In this document: positions 25,680 through 34,246 of the stretch, piece after piece
How positions within the stretch are numbered: position 1 is the first letter of the stretch
Layout of the letters: each line of letters begins with the position of its first letter
From: Sphingomonas sp. Leaf21
GTDB lineage: Bacteria > Pseudomonadota > Alphaproteobacteria > Sphingomonadales > Sphingomonadaceae
Length of the DNA stretch: 46,975 bases
Assembly (NCBI RefSeq): GCF_916858675.1
Contig: NZ_CAKASM010000028.1
Location: 1 to 46,975, forward strand
Direction: 5' to 3'
Position numbers and translations under genes: made by a program
Notes under the pieces: generated by a model
Databases searched by the model: none
What the model was told of the DNA's origin: nothing
Seen by the model: the letters and a program-made list of their open reading frames with translations, nothing else

Positions 25680-26195
25680 TCAGGCGTGGCCGGTTTCCGG
25701 GGTATTGGGCTGGGCGGTGCCAGCCTGCGCCTCGGCCTGCTGGAGGTAGAGCTGTGCGAAGTCGATCGGCTCCAGCATCAGCGGCGGGAAGCCGCCGTCA
25801 CGCACCGCGTCGGCGAGCACGCGGCGCGCGAAAGGGAAGAGCAGGCGCGGTGCCTCGCCCAGCATGAAGGGCTGGATCTGGTCGACCGGCACGTTGCGGA
25901 AGCCGAACAGGCCCGCATAGCTGAGGTCGACGATGAACGCGGTCTTGCCCTCGGACTCCGCGCGCACTTCGATCTTCAGGACCAGCTCGTGGACTTCCTC
26001 GCCCACCTGGCTGGAGGCGATGTTGAACTGCACGTCGATGCCGGGCGCCGCCTGGGTCTGATAGATGGCGGGCGCGTTCGGGTTCTCGAACGACAGGTCC
26101 TTGACGTATTGCGAGATCAGACCGGCGGCGGGACCGCCGTCCTCACCGTCCGCGATCGGCGCTTCGAAGCCCTGCGGCAAACCCTGTTCGTCCAT
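25680..26195 (-). CDS. secB: protein-export chaperone SecB
   Basis: Cytosolic tetrameric chaperone delivering unfolded preproteins to SecA. The 171 residues contain the family core: ISQYVKDLSFENPNAP, VQFNIASSQVGEEVHELVLKIEVRAE, TAFIVDLSYAGLFGF, HxL-like LGEAPRLLFPFARRVLADAVRDGGFPPLMLEPIDFAQLY. The acidic C-terminal tail is as expected. Divergent from the Tim44-like gene, with a perfect 21-bp inverted repeat 35 bp upstream of the start codon. Confidence 0.97.
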   Translation of the reverse strand: MDEQGLPQGFEAPIADGEDGGPAAGLISQYVKDLSFENPNAPAIYQTQAAPGIDVQFNIASSQVGEEVHELVLKIEVRAESEGKTAFIVDLSYAGLFGFRNVPVDQIQPFMLGEAPRLLFPFARRVLADAVRDGGFPPLMLEPIDFAQLYLQQAEAQAGTAQPNTPETGHA

Positions 26196-26229
26196 CGTCG
26201 ATACCTTCTTGCGTTAGATCAAGGGGATT

Positions 26230-26276
26230 AGGGTCTATACGCGATCACGACGGGATCGTGATCGCGTATAGACCCT
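26230..26276. repeat. perfect 21-bp inverted repeat between secB and the Tim44-like gene
   Basis: The arm at 26230-26250 (starts AGGGTCTATACGCGATCACG) is exactly complementary to 26256-26276, around a 5-base centre CGGGA. It lies upstream of both divergent genes, close to the secB start. It could be an operator, a transcript hairpin in the secB leader, or a small palindromic repeat element. Confidence 0.9.
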
Positions 26277-26432
26277 CAGGGAACCGAAAGGGCGGGTTCG
26301 CGCGTTCGGCCCAATGGCCGTTGCGCGTAGCAGCGGGCAGGCATGGATTCAACCTTGCCCTCTTCCGTCGGGAGCGCGGGTTTTCATTGTCGGCCCGCAC
26401 GCCTATATCGGTCCGGATAGTGAAAGGCGCTT

Positions 26433-27086
26433 GTGTTGTTATTCTACGTCGTTCTTCTCGCGATGGTCGCGCTCTTCCTCGCGCTGCGGCTCTACAGCGT
26501 CCTGGGCAAGCGTACCGGCCATGAACAGCAGCCACTGGCGCGCAGTGCCGATGACCGGCCGCTGCCGGTGACGCTGCCGCGCGCCGCCGAACCCGTGCAG
26601 GGAACGACACCGGTCCTGAACCGCAACATCGATCCGCGTGCCGAACAGGGCCTGCGCTCGGTCATCTCGGGTGAGCCGGGCTTCGACGTGACCCAGTTCC
26701 TGGGTGGCGCGCAGGCGGCCTATCGGATGACGCTGGAGGCCTTTTGGAAGGGCGACGAGGACGCGCTTGCCGATCTCGTCGCGTCGGACGTGCTGGCGGC
26801 CTTCTCCGAGGCGATCGAGCAGCGTCGCGAATCCGGCGAAACGCTCGACAACCGGCTGATCCGCGTCGACAGCGCCAAGATCGTCGATGCGCAGGTCGAG
26901 GGGCGCGAGGCCCGGATCACGGTACGCTTCGATGCCGATATCGCCGCCGTCACCCGTGATGCGGACGGTCAGGTGATCGCCGGTTCGCTCAGCGACGCGG
27001 TCGAGACGCATGATGTCTGGACCTTCGCGCGGACGCTCAAGAGCGGCGATCCGAACTGGAAGCTCGTCGATACCGACGAAGCCTGA
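26433..27086 (+). CDS. Tim44/TimA-family membrane-anchored protein
   Basis: The 217-residue protein starts at GTG (MLLFYVVLLAMVALFLALRLYSVLG) after GAAAGG and has one N-terminal membrane anchor. A low-complexity linker follows, then a C-terminal Tim44-like domain from about residue 75 (AAYRMTLEAFWKGDEDALADLVASDVLAAFSEAIEQRR ... VWTFARTLKSGDPNWKLVDTDEA). In mitochondria Tim44 tethers the import motor; the bacterial relatives sit at the inner membrane and their role is poorly known. Location next to secB and ahead of mltA is a recurring alphaproteobacterial arrangement. Confidence 0.88.
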   Translation: MLLFYVVLLAMVALFLALRLYSVLGKRTGHEQQPLARSADDRPLPVTLPRAAEPVQGTTPVLNRNIDPRAEQGLRSVISGEPGFDVTQFLGGAQAAYRMTLEAFWKGDEDALADLVASDVLAAFSEAIEQRRESGETLDNRLIRVDSAKIVDAQVEGREARITVRFDADIAAVTRDADGQVIAGSLSDAVETHDVWTFARTLKSGDPNWKLVDTDEA

Positions 27087-27110
27087 CGCGCCAAGGGGGG
27101 ACAGGGGGCC

Positions 27111-28475
27111 TTGAAGGGGTTTCGCATCGCGGCGATCGCCGCGCTTTCGCTCAGTGTGTCGGCCTGTGCGGGCCGGATCGTTCCACCCGGCGCGTCGGGG
27201 GTATATCCGTCGCGCGGTGGCGAGGCATCCGCATCGCGGTCCGAGCCACGCCCGCGTCCGCGCGCCGAAGGCACCGCCGTACAACCGAACGGGCCCAGCG
27301 TGTCGCGTGTGCCACCCGGCCCGGTTCGTATTCAGCCATCGACGCCGCTTCCCGCCGCAACGGTGGTCGCCGTACCGGGCGCGGTCAACGCGGCGCAGGC
27401 CGGGCTGATCGCCGGTCCGGCGGTCGCGTCGCTGCCGATGACCGAGCCTCAGGCGGAGGCGGCGCGCGCGGCGTTCCTGCTGTCCTGTCCGGGTCTGATG
27501 CGGCGGACGGACGGTAGTGGCCTTACCCAGGGCGCCGACTGGCAACCGGCCTGCCAGGCCGCCGCCAGCGTGCCCAGGGGCGGGGCCCGCGATTTCTTCG
27601 CGCGTTATTTCGAGGCGGTGCAGGTCGGCGACGGACGTTCGCTGGCGACGGGCTATTACGAACCCGAGATATCGGGGTCACGCGATCGCCGCTCGGGCTA
27701 TGAGGTGCCGATCTATGCCCGCCCGCGCGACCTGATCGATGTCGACCTCGGCGCGTTCAATTCCGATCTCAAGGGCAAGAAGGTCCGGGGCAAGGTCCAG
27801 GGCAGCAACCTCGTCCCCTATGACGACCGTACCGCGATCGAGCAGGGCTCCTTGGAGGGGCGCGCGCCGGTCATCGCCTGGGGCGCGGATCCGGTCGAGG
27901 TGTTCTTCCTGCAGATCCAGGGCTCGGGGCGGCTGAGGCTGCCTGACGGCGGGGTGATGCGGATCGGCTATGACAGCCAGAATGGCCGCGACTATACCGG
28001 CATCGGCGCGCTGATGAAGTCGCGCGGGCTGCTGGGGCCGGGCCAGACCTCGATGCAGGGGATCGTGCAATGGCTGCACGACCATCCCGAGGAAGGCCGC
28101 GCGATCATGCGCGAAAACAAGAGCTTCGTGTTCTTCCGCGAACTGAACGGCGCACCGCAAGGGGCGATGGGCTATCCCGTGACGGGGCAGGTCAGCGCGG
28201 CGGCCGATCCCAAATTCGCGCCGCTGGGCGCGCCCGTCTTCCTGTCGATGGATCGGCAGGACGTGACCGGGCTGTGGGTCGTCCAGGATACCGGCGGGGC
28301 GATCAAGGGCTCCAACCGCTTCGACACCTTCTGGGGTGCGGGCGAGACGGCGCGCAGCGTCGCGGGCGGCATGTCGGCGCGCGGCACCGCCTTCCTGCTG
28401 TTGCCGGTCGGCACGCTGGCCCGCGCCGGGGTGGCCAGCCAGAACGGGACGCTCGGTGCGCCCCCTCAATTCTGA
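27111..28475 (+). CDS. mltA: membrane-bound lytic murein transglycosylase A
   Basis: Cleaves peptidoglycan glycan strands to 1,6-anhydro products at the outer membrane. The 454-residue precursor starts at TTG after a G-rich purine tract and has a lipoprotein signal with lipobox VSAC (Cys19). A Pro/Arg-rich linker leads to the MltA barrel (TGYYEPEISGSRDR, GYEVPIYARP, GSGRLRLPDGG, RIGYDSQNGRDYTGIG). The 3D domain follows, with DRQDVTGLWVVQDTGGAIKGSNRFDTFWGAGETA, where the aspartate of QDTGGAI is the expected catalytic acid. 24 bp after the Tim44-like gene and overlapping the smr gene by 20 bp. Confidence 0.95.
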   Translation: MKGFRIAAIAALSLSVSACAGRIVPPGASGVYPSRGGEASASRSEPRPRPRAEGTAVQPNGPSVSRVPPGPVRIQPSTPLPAATVVAVPGAVNAAQAGLIAGPAVASLPMTEPQAEAARAAFLLSCPGLMRRTDGSGLTQGADWQPACQAAASVPRGGARDFFARYFEAVQVGDGRSLATGYYEPEISGSRDRRSGYEVPIYARPRDLIDVDLGAFNSDLKGKKVRGKVQGSNLVPYDDRTAIEQGSLEGRAPVIAWGADPVEVFFLQIQGSGRLRLPDGGVMRIGYDSQNGRDYTGIGALMKSRGLLGPGQTSMQGIVQWLHDHPEEGRAIMRENKSFVFFRELNGAPQGAMGYPVTGQVSAAADPKFAPLGAPVFLSMDRQDVTGLWVVQDTGGAIKGSNRFDTFWGAGETARSVAGGMSARGTAFLLLPVGTLARAGVASQNGTLGAPPQF

Positions 28476-29028
28476 CGAGGCGCAACTCTGGGCGCGGGTG
28501 ATGGAGACGGTCCGCCCGCTGCGCGCCGCCATCGTGCCCGCACGTCCCGGTCCGCCCCCGCCGACCATGGAGGCGGTGTTTCAGGACACGCCCGGCGCAC
28601 CCAAGGTCCGCGTGAAGGGCAGGGTGCCGCCGTTGCGCCAGCCGCCGTCACCGACCCTCGCTTCCCGGAAGGGACCGGGCGAGACGCTCGATGGCGGCTG
28701 GGACAAGAGACTGTCGCGGGGAAGCGTCATGCCCGACAGTTCGCTCGACCTGCATGGCCATACGCTGTCGTCCGCACATGCTATGCTCGACCAGGGGCTG
28801 GCGCGGGCGATCTCGCGGGGCGACCGGGTGCTGCTGCTCGTCACCGGCAAGCCGCCGCGCCCCGAGAGCGAGCGTCCCCACGCACGCGGCGCGATCCGCG
28901 CGGCGATCGGCGACTGGCTGGGCGCGTCCCGCCATGCCGATTCGATCGCCGCGATCCGCAACGCCCATCCGCGCCATGGCGGGCAGGGCGCGCTCTACAT
29001 CGTGTTCAGGCGCCCGCGCGAGCGATGA
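28456..29028 (+). CDS. Smr-domain protein
   Basis: The 190-residue protein ends in an Smr (small MutS-related) domain: LDLHGHTLSSAHAMLDQGLARAISRGDRVLLLVTGK, the conserved basic RGAIRAAIGDWL, and HPRHGGQGALYIVF. Smr domains are nicking or RNA-cleaving nucleases in several families; the LDLHG motif is present here. I choose GTG at 28456 (product reads MRPLNSDEAQLWARV), which matches the usual N-terminus of stand-alone alphaproteobacterial Smr proteins and overlaps mltA by 20 bases. Its 3' end overlaps convergent dapE by 23 bases. Confidence 0.88.
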   Translation: MRPLNSDEAQLWARVMETVRPLRAAIVPARPGPPPPTMEAVFQDTPGAPKVRVKGRVPPLRQPPSPTLASRKGPGETLDGGWDKRLSRGSVMPDSSLDLHGHTLSSAHAMLDQGLARAISRGDRVLLLVTGKPPRPESERPHARGAIRAAIGDWLGASRHADSIAAIRNAHPRHGGQGALYIVFRRPRER

Positions 29029-30121
29029 TCCCGGCATAGATGCGGGTCAGCGCATAAAGGTCTTCGACCGCCACCGCCTCGTCGACCTTGTGCATCGTGG
29101 CGTTGAGCAGGCCGAACTCGACCGTCGGGCACAGCTTCGACAGGAACCGCGCGTCCGACGTCCCGCCGGTCGTCGAAAGCTCGGGCTCGATCCCGGTTTC
29201 GGCGCGGATCGCATCCGCGATCATCGTCGAGAAGGGGCCCGGCTGCGTCAGGAACGCTTCGCCCGAGATGCGGCCGTTCACTTGCGCGGCGGGGGCATGG
29301 GACCGGGCGATGCCGGTGATCCGCTGGATCAGTGCCGCGCCGTTCTGCTCATCGTTGAAACGGATCGACAGCCGCGCCTGCGCCGAGCCGGGGATGACAT
29401 TGTGCGCAGGATTGCCGACATGCAGGTCGGTGATCTCGATATTGGATGGCTGGAACCAGGCGTTGCCGGTGTCGAGCGTCACCGCCTCGATCTCCGCGAG
29501 GATCGCGATCAACGGGGTGATCGGATTGTCGGCAAGATGGGGATAGGCGACATGGCCCTGCCGCCCCGGCACGGTGATCCAGATATTGACCGAGCCGCGC
29601 CGTCCGATCTTGATCATGTCGCCGAGCCGATGCGCGGAGGTGGGCTCGCCGACGAGGCACAGGTCGGGTGCTATGCCGCGCGCCGCCATCCGGTCGATCA
29701 GCGCCTGCGTGCCGTATATCGCCGGGCCTTCCTCGTCGCCGGTGACGATCAGCGACAGGGGAATGCCGGGACCGGGGGGCAAGGCCGCCACGAACGCCGC
29801 GACGGCGCCTTTCATGTCGACCGCGCCGCGTCCGAACAGCAGCCCGTCGCGCACCTCGCCGGAAAAGGGCGATCCCTGCCAGCCTTCTCCGGCGGGGACG
29901 ACGTCGACATGGCCCGCAAAGGCCAGATGGCGACCCGATCCGGCACGCGTCGCGAGCAGATTCTCGACCGGGCCATCAGGCGCCTCGCCAACGGTGAAGC
30001 GATCGACGGTGAAGCCCAGAGGGGCCAGCGCGGCCTCCAGCACGTCAAAGACGGGGCCGTGTGCGGGCGTGACGCTGTCGGCGCGGATCAGGGACTGGGC
30101 GAGTTGCAGCACGTCGGTCAT
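29006..30121 (-). CDS. dapE: succinyl-diaminopimelate desuccinylase
   Basis: Zinc hydrolase of lysine and meso-diaminopimelate synthesis, releasing LL-DAP from the N-succinyl form. The 371-residue M20 peptidase shows metal and catalytic motifs in order: HVDVVPAG, GRGAVDMKGA, VTGDEEGPA (catalytic Glu pair), LVGEPTS, and the C-terminal LLNATMHKVDEAV with the last histidine ligand. The start MTDVLQLAQSLIRADSVTP fits the family; in-frame ATG at 30133 and TTG at 30157 would lengthen it slightly. The tail of the gene overlaps smr on the opposite strand. Confidence 0.95.
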   Translation of the reverse strand: MTDVLQLAQSLIRADSVTPAHGPVFDVLEAALAPLGFTVDRFTVGEAPDGPVENLLATRAGSGRHLAFAGHVDVVPAGEGWQGSPFSGEVRDGLLFGRGAVDMKGAVAAFVAALPPGPGIPLSLIVTGDEEGPAIYGTQALIDRMAARGIAPDLCLVGEPTSAHRLGDMIKIGRRGSVNIWITVPGRQGHVAYPHLADNPITPLIAILAEIEAVTLDTGNAWFQPSNIEITDLHVGNPAHNVIPGSAQARLSIRFNDEQNGAALIQRITGIARSHAPAAQVNGRISGEAFLTQPGPFSTMIADAIRAETGIEPELSTTGGTSDARFLSKLCPTVEFGLLNATMHKVDEAVAVEDLYALTRIYAGIIARAGA

Positions 30122-30232
30122 GGCCAGCGGCATAGGCAGCGCGCGCGGGGACGGCAATCATGTGATTGATCGCGGTTACGGACCCCAGGCGGCCCGACAT
30201 CGTTCCTGCTCCCGAACGACAGGAGCGATGCG

Positions 30233-30403
30233 ATGAACGATCCCGATCCCAATGGGCACAAGGCCGGCAAGCGACTGGCGCTCTGGCTGGTGATCGCGGT
30301 CGCGATCGCGGGCGTGCTGCTCTACGTCTTCACGTCGCGCGTCGCCGAACCGGCATCCGAACAGCGCGCGCCGTTGAACGAGGTCCAGCCCTCGGCGCGG
30401 TAA
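30233..30403 (+). CDS. 56-aa single-span membrane protein, function unknown
   Basis: A short frame with AGGAG seven bases before its ATG. The product begins with a polar segment (MNDPDPNGHKAGKR), has one membrane span (LALWLVIAVAIAGVLLYVF) and ends in a polar tail (EPASEQRAPLNEVQPSAR). Codon use matches the neighbourhood. It lies between divergent dapE and convergent glutathione transferase. No family is recognised; the positive charges before the span suggest the N-terminus is inside. Confidence 0.7.
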   Translation: MNDPDPNGHKAGKRLALWLVIAVAIAGVLLYVFTSRVAEPASEQRAPLNEVQPSAR

Positions 30404-30421
30404 GGGTAGGGGCGTGGCCTT

Positions 30422-31084
30422 CTATTCGACCGGCTGTTCGAACCGTTCGATCACCCATTCCTCTTCCTGCGCGGCGGCGATCCAGTCCTGCATGAAGGGG
30501 TGGCGGAGCACCGCGTCCATATAGGGCACCGCGAAGCGCGCGACGGGAAGCTGATAGGTGACCATGCGGGTGACGACGGGCGCGAACATGATGTCCGCCG
30601 CACCGAAGGCGCCGAACAGGAAATCCCCGTCGCCGCCGAACCGCGCCCTGGCCTGCGCCCATAATTCCATGATCCGCTTCAGATCGACCACGACATCCTC
30701 GTCGGGCGTCTGCGTGGGATAGATCTGTCGGATGTTCATGCTGTGCTTGCGACGCAGCGCGACGAAGCTGGAATGCATCTCCGCCGCCATCGAGCGTGCC
30801 ATCGCGCGCGCGGCGTCGTCCTCGGGCCAGAAGCGATCGCGGCCGACCTTGTCCGCCAGATAGTCGATGATCGCCAGGCTGTCCCAGACGACCGCCTCAC
30901 CGTCCCACAGGATCGGCACCTTGCCGGACGACGGGGCGAACTCCGCGCCCTCGCGCCGCCGGTCCCAATCCTCGTCGTACAGCGGCACGACCACCTCCTC
31001 GAAGGAAAGGCCCGATTGACGACAGGCGAGCCAGCCGCGCAGCGACCAGGAGGAATAGGCCTTGTTACCGATGATCAGCTTCAT
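30422..31084 (-). CDS. glutathione S-transferase family protein
   Basis: The 220-residue protein has the thioredoxin-like N-terminal domain (MKLIIGNKAYSSWSLRGWLACRQSGLSFEE, SGKVPILWDGEAVVWDSLAIIDYLAD) and the helical C-terminal domain of GSTs. The N-terminal KAYSSWS contains serines in the catalytic region, as in zeta/beta-like bacterial GSTs annotated as YibF/YfcF relatives. Substrate unknown. The start MKLIIGNK is preferred over an upstream in-frame ATG because it begins the conserved first beta strand. Followed by no obvious partner gene. Confidence 0.88.
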   Translation of the reverse strand: MKLIIGNKAYSSWSLRGWLACRQSGLSFEEVVVPLYDEDWDRRREGAEFAPSSGKVPILWDGEAVVWDSLAIIDYLADKVGRDRFWPEDDAARAMARSMAAEMHSSFVALRRKHSMNIRQIYPTQTPDEDVVVDLKRIMELWAQARARFGGDGDFLFGAFGAADIMFAPVVTRMVTYQLPVARFAVPYMDAVLRHPFMQDWIAAAQEEEWVIERFEQPVE

Positions 31085-31133
31085 GGGCACAAGGGGTAGC
31101 GGCCATGCCCCGTCCCGGCAACCGTGCAAAGCA

Positions 31134-31163
31134 AAGGCCCGCCCGGCAATCCGGACGGGCCTT
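31134..31163 (-). terminator. hairpin terminator after engB
   Basis: Arms 31134-31146 and 31151-31163 (AAGGCCCG.CCGG with CCGG.CGGGCCTT) form a 13-bp stem with one mismatch and a CAAT loop, 25 bp after the engB stop. The T content afterwards on the minus strand is modest. Confidence 0.7.
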
Positions 31164-31188
31164 CATGATCCCACGCAACGGTCTCCGA

Positions 31189-31860
31189 TCAGCCGATGGC
31201 TTCCAGCACCGCGGCACGCAGCTCGGCAATGCCCATGCCGCCCTCGCTGGAGGTGGCCAGGATCTCGGGATGCGCGGCGGCGCGCTTGCGGGCTTCGGCC
31301 TGGGTGCGCTCCACGACGGCGGCGAGCTCGGTCGCCTTCACCTTGTCCGCCTTGGTCAGGACGATGCGATAGCTGACCGCCGCACGGTCCAGCATCTCGA
31401 GGATTTCGCGATCGACTTCCTTGATGCCGTGACGCGAGTCGATGAGGACCAGCGCGCGCTTCAGCGCCTGCCGCCCGCGCAGGAAGTCGTTCACCAGGAA
31501 GCGCCACTGCTTGACCATGTCCTTGGGCGCCTTGGCGAAGCCATAGCCCGGCATGTCGACGAGGCGCAGCACGGGGGGCGTGCCCACGTCGAAGAAGTTC
31601 AGCTCCTGCGTCCGTCCCGGCGTATTGGACGTGCGGGCGAGGCTGTTGCGGTTGGTCATCGCGTTGAGCAGCGACGACTTGCCGACATTCGATCGCCCCG
31701 CCACCGCGACTTCCGGGACGATCGGATCGGGCAGGAATTTCAGCGCTGGCGCGGACTTCAGGAAGGTAACCGGCCCGGCGAAGAGCTTGCGCGCCGATTC
31801 GACCAGTTCCTCCGAGAACCCGGTCGGATCCTCGGAGGAGACGGGGGGCAGTTCGCTCAC
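31189..31860 (-). CDS. engB: ribosome biogenesis GTPase EngB (YihA/YsxC)
   Basis: Essential GTPase involved in 50S subunit assembly. The 223-residue protein starts at GTG (product MSELPPVSSEDP), whose GTGA overlaps the yidC stop. G motifs: G1 GRSNVGKSSLLNA, G2 region SNTPGRTQELNFF, G3 DMPGYGFAK, G4 TKADK and G5 TSSEGG. The tight overlap makes it the last gene of the rpmH-rnpA-yidD-yidC-engB transcript, ended by the hairpin at 31134-31163. The frame extends upstream only through yidC sequence. Confidence 0.96.
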   Translation of the reverse strand: MSELPPVSSEDPTGFSEELVESARKLFAGPVTFLKSAPALKFLPDPIVPEVAVAGRSNVGKSSLLNAMTNRNSLARTSNTPGRTQELNFFDVGTPPVLRLVDMPGYGFAKAPKDMVKQWRFLVNDFLRGRQALKRALVLIDSRHGIKEVDREILEMLDRAAVSYRIVLTKADKVKATELAAVVERTQAEARKRAAAHPEILATSSEGGMGIAELRAAVLEAIG

Positions 31861-33554
31861 TTGGCCACCGGCTGCTTGAGGCCCGGATGGCGGGCGTAGA
31901 GCAGACGCTGCTGCAGGATCGAGATGCAGTTGGTCGTGATCCAGTAGACCTGCAGGCCGACCGCGAACGGCGCCATCACGAACATCAGCACCCAGGGCAG
32001 GATCGCGAAGACCTGCTTCTGCGCATCGTCCATCGGCTGCGGGTTCATCTTGAACTGGAAGTACATCGAGATGCCCAGCAGGATCGGCACCACGCCGATC
32101 GCGATGAAGTGCGGCGGGACGAAGGGCAGCAGGCCGAACAGGTTGACCGGGGTCAGCGGGTCGGGCGCGGACAGATCCTTGATCCAGGCGACGAAGGGCT
32201 GATGCCGCATTTCGATCGTCAGCATCAGCACCTTGTAGAGCGCATAGAAGATCGGGATCTGGATCAGCGTGGGCAGACAGCCCGCCAGCGGATTGACCTT
32301 CTCCTGCTTGTAGAGGGCCATGACCTCCTGCTGCATCCGGACCTTGTCGTCCTTGTAGCGTTCCTGCAGCGCCTTCATCTTGGGCTGCACCGCGCGCATC
32401 GCGGCCATCGAGGCGAACTGGCGCTGCGCGATCGGGAACATCAGCGCCCGGATGGTGACGGTCAGCAGGATGATCGCGACGCCGAAATTGCCGACCAGGC
32501 GGAACAGCCAGTCGAGATAATAGAAGATCGGCTTCTCGAGGACGCGCAGGTAGCCCCAGTCGAGCGCGTAATCGAGCTTCGTCGCGCCTTCCTTGTCGGT
32601 GTAGCGGTCGAGCAGCGCGACTTCCTTGGCACCCGCGAAGAAGCGCGTGGTCTGGGTGATCTGCTTGCCCGGCGCCAGCGTCTGCGGCTGGAGCGTATAG
32701 TCGGCCTGATAGGTCTGGCCCGCGCCCGCGCGGAACTGGCCGTCGAACGCCTTGCCCTGATCGGGGATCAGCGTCGCCAGCCAGTATTTGTCGGTGAAGC
32801 CCAGCCAGCCGCCGGTCGTCGCGAAGCGCGTCGGCGCCTTGTCCAGATCCTTCCAGTTCGGACCGTAATTGGCCGAGCCGTTGTTGACCGACATCGGGCC
32901 GACATGGATCGTCCAAGTGTCGGGATCGGCCGAGATGCCGCGATTGACATAGCCATAGGCCGCGACCGGCACCGCCGCGCCGCCGCCATTGGCCACCGTC
33001 TGCTGGACGGTGAACATATAGTCCTTGTCGACCGACAGCGTGATCTGGAACCGCTGGCCGGTGGCGTTGGCGGCGGTCAGCGTGACCGGCTGGCCGGGGC
33101 GCAGCACGGGCGCGCTGGCGGTCCAGACCGTGTCGGCGGCGGGCGGGTTCAGCCCGTCGGTGCGCCAGCCGAACCCGGCGAAATACGCGCCTTGCGCCCC
33201 CGCGGGCGACAACAGACGGATCGGCGGCGAATCCTTGGCCACCGTCTCCTTATAGTCGAGCAGGACGAGGTCATCGATCCGTGCGCCCTTCAGGTTGATC
33301 GAACCCTTCAGACGCGGCGTCTCGATCGCGACGCGCGGCGATTCCGCGAGCACGACGCGCCGGTCGCGAATGGCGGTCGGCGTCGATGCCGTCGGATTGG
33401 CCGAACTGTTGGCCACCGGCACCTGCTTGCCATCCACGATCTTGGTCGCGGGCGGATTGCTCGGGAAGAACTTGCTCTGGATGAGCGGCCATCCGAACAG
33501 GATCAGCGCCGCGATCACCGCGAACACGACGAAATTCTTGCGGTCTTCGTTCAC
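31857..33554 (-). CDS. yidC: membrane protein insertase YidC
   Basis: Inserts and folds inner-membrane proteins with or without SecYEG. The 565-residue protein has the Gram-negative layout: N-terminal span (FVVFAVIAALILFGWPLI), a large periplasmic domain (about 60-340), and the conserved five-span core. The core shows YYLDWLFRLVGNFGVAIILLTVTIRALMFP with the hydrophilic-groove arginine, then MQQEVMALYKQEKVNPLAGCLPTLIQIPIFYALYKVL and the C-terminal FAVGLQVYWITTNCISILQQ. It follows yidD by 30 bp and overlaps engB by four bases. Confidence 0.97.
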   Translation of the reverse strand: MNEDRKNFVVFAVIAALILFGWPLIQSKFFPSNPPATKIVDGKQVPVANSSANPTASTPTAIRDRRVVLAESPRVAIETPRLKGSINLKGARIDDLVLLDYKETVAKDSPPIRLLSPAGAQGAYFAGFGWRTDGLNPPAADTVWTASAPVLRPGQPVTLTAANATGQRFQITLSVDKDYMFTVQQTVANGGGAAVPVAAYGYVNRGISADPDTWTIHVGPMSVNNGSANYGPNWKDLDKAPTRFATTGGWLGFTDKYWLATLIPDQGKAFDGQFRAGAGQTYQADYTLQPQTLAPGKQITQTTRFFAGAKEVALLDRYTDKEGATKLDYALDWGYLRVLEKPIFYYLDWLFRLVGNFGVAIILLTVTIRALMFPIAQRQFASMAAMRAVQPKMKALQERYKDDKVRMQQEVMALYKQEKVNPLAGCLPTLIQIPIFYALYKVLMLTIEMRHQPFVAWIKDLSAPDPLTPVNLFGLLPFVPPHFIAIGVVPILLGISMYFQFKMNPQPMDDAQKQVFAILPWVLMFVMAPFAVGLQVYWITTNCISILQQRLLYARHPGLKQPVAK

Positions 33555-33584
33555 GTCGAAACCCCAGTTGTGACGCCTAGTACG

Positions 33585-33797
33585 TCAGGGCACCGGGTCG
33601 GGTCCGTGCCCGCCCCAGGGATGGCACCGCGCAATGCGCTTGAGCGCCAACCAGCCCCCTTTGACCGCGCCATAGCGGCCAATGGCCTCTATTGCATAGG
33701 CCGAACAGGAAGGTTGATAGCGACAGCTGGGCGGTAAAATGAGCGAGGGGCCGAGTTGCCAGCCCCGCGCGATGAGAATCAGGACCCGCGCGAACAT
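33585..33797 (-). CDS. yidD: membrane protein insertion efficiency factor YidD
   Basis: Small membrane-associated helper of YidC-dependent insertion. The 70 residues show the family signature CRYQPSCSAYAIEAIGRYGAVKGGWLALKRIARCHPWGGHGPDPVP with its three conserved cysteines and an N-terminal amphipathic helix (ARVLILIARGWQLGPSLI). It begins two bases after the rnpA stop, in the classic rpmH-rnpA-yidD-yidC order. Confidence 0.95.
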   Translation of the reverse strand: MFARVLILIARGWQLGPSLILPPSCRYQPSCSAYAIEAIGRYGAVKGGWLALKRIARCHPWGGHGPDPVP

Positions 33798-33799
33798 GG

Positions 33800-34246
33800 T
33801 CAGGCGGGATCCTGGGCAGGGGAGGCGGGCTGGCGATGCGCCCCGCCGCGCGGGCCACGCCCCTTGCCACGACCGTGATGCGCACGCGGTTCGCGTGGTC
33901 GCTGATCGCTGGCGGTTTCGGGAGAGGCCGCACGGGTCAGCGCTTTGGAGAGCTCGGCGGTGAGCGCGGCATAATCGCGCTCGATCCCGCCTTGCCGTCC
34001 GATCAGCACGTGATCCGCACCGGCTATGCCCTTGACCGGCAAAAGCTCGCGCGCGAGCGCCCGCAACCGGCGTTTCATCCGGTTGCGAACGACCGCGTTG
34101 CCGATCTTCTTGGTGACGGTGAAGCCGACGCGAATCGTGGCCTCACCATCGTCACGCGGGCGTACCTGCAGCACGAAGCCGGGCATCGCCACGCGTCGCC
34201 CGCCATTGGCCGCGAGGAAATCGCGGCGGCGGGTCAGCGTCGTGAT
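33800..34246 (-). CDS. rnpA: ribonuclease P protein component, no standard start codon
   Basis: Protein subunit of RNase P, which trims tRNA 5' leaders. The body is unmistakable: TRRRDFLAANGGRRVAMPGF, then the RNR motif GNAVVRNRMKRRLR. After the core a basic, low-complexity C-terminal extension (about 30 residues) is unusual. The start is a problem: the rpmH stop reads TAATC on the minus strand, so where TAATG is often seen the frame has ATC (34246-34244), and no ATG, GTG or TTG occurs between there and the conserved region. Either ATC or CTG is used, or translation starts at ATG 34389-34387 and reads through the whole of rpmH in another frame, as known in Thermus. A sequencing error is also possible. 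Confidence 0.9.
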   Translation of the reverse strand: MTTLTRRRDFLAANGGRRVAMPGFVLQVRPRDDGEATIRVGFTVTKKIGNAVVRNRMKRRLRALARELLPVKGIAGADHVLIGRQGGIERDYAALTAELSKALTRAASPETASDQRPREPRAHHGRGKGRGPRGGAHRQPASPAQDPA

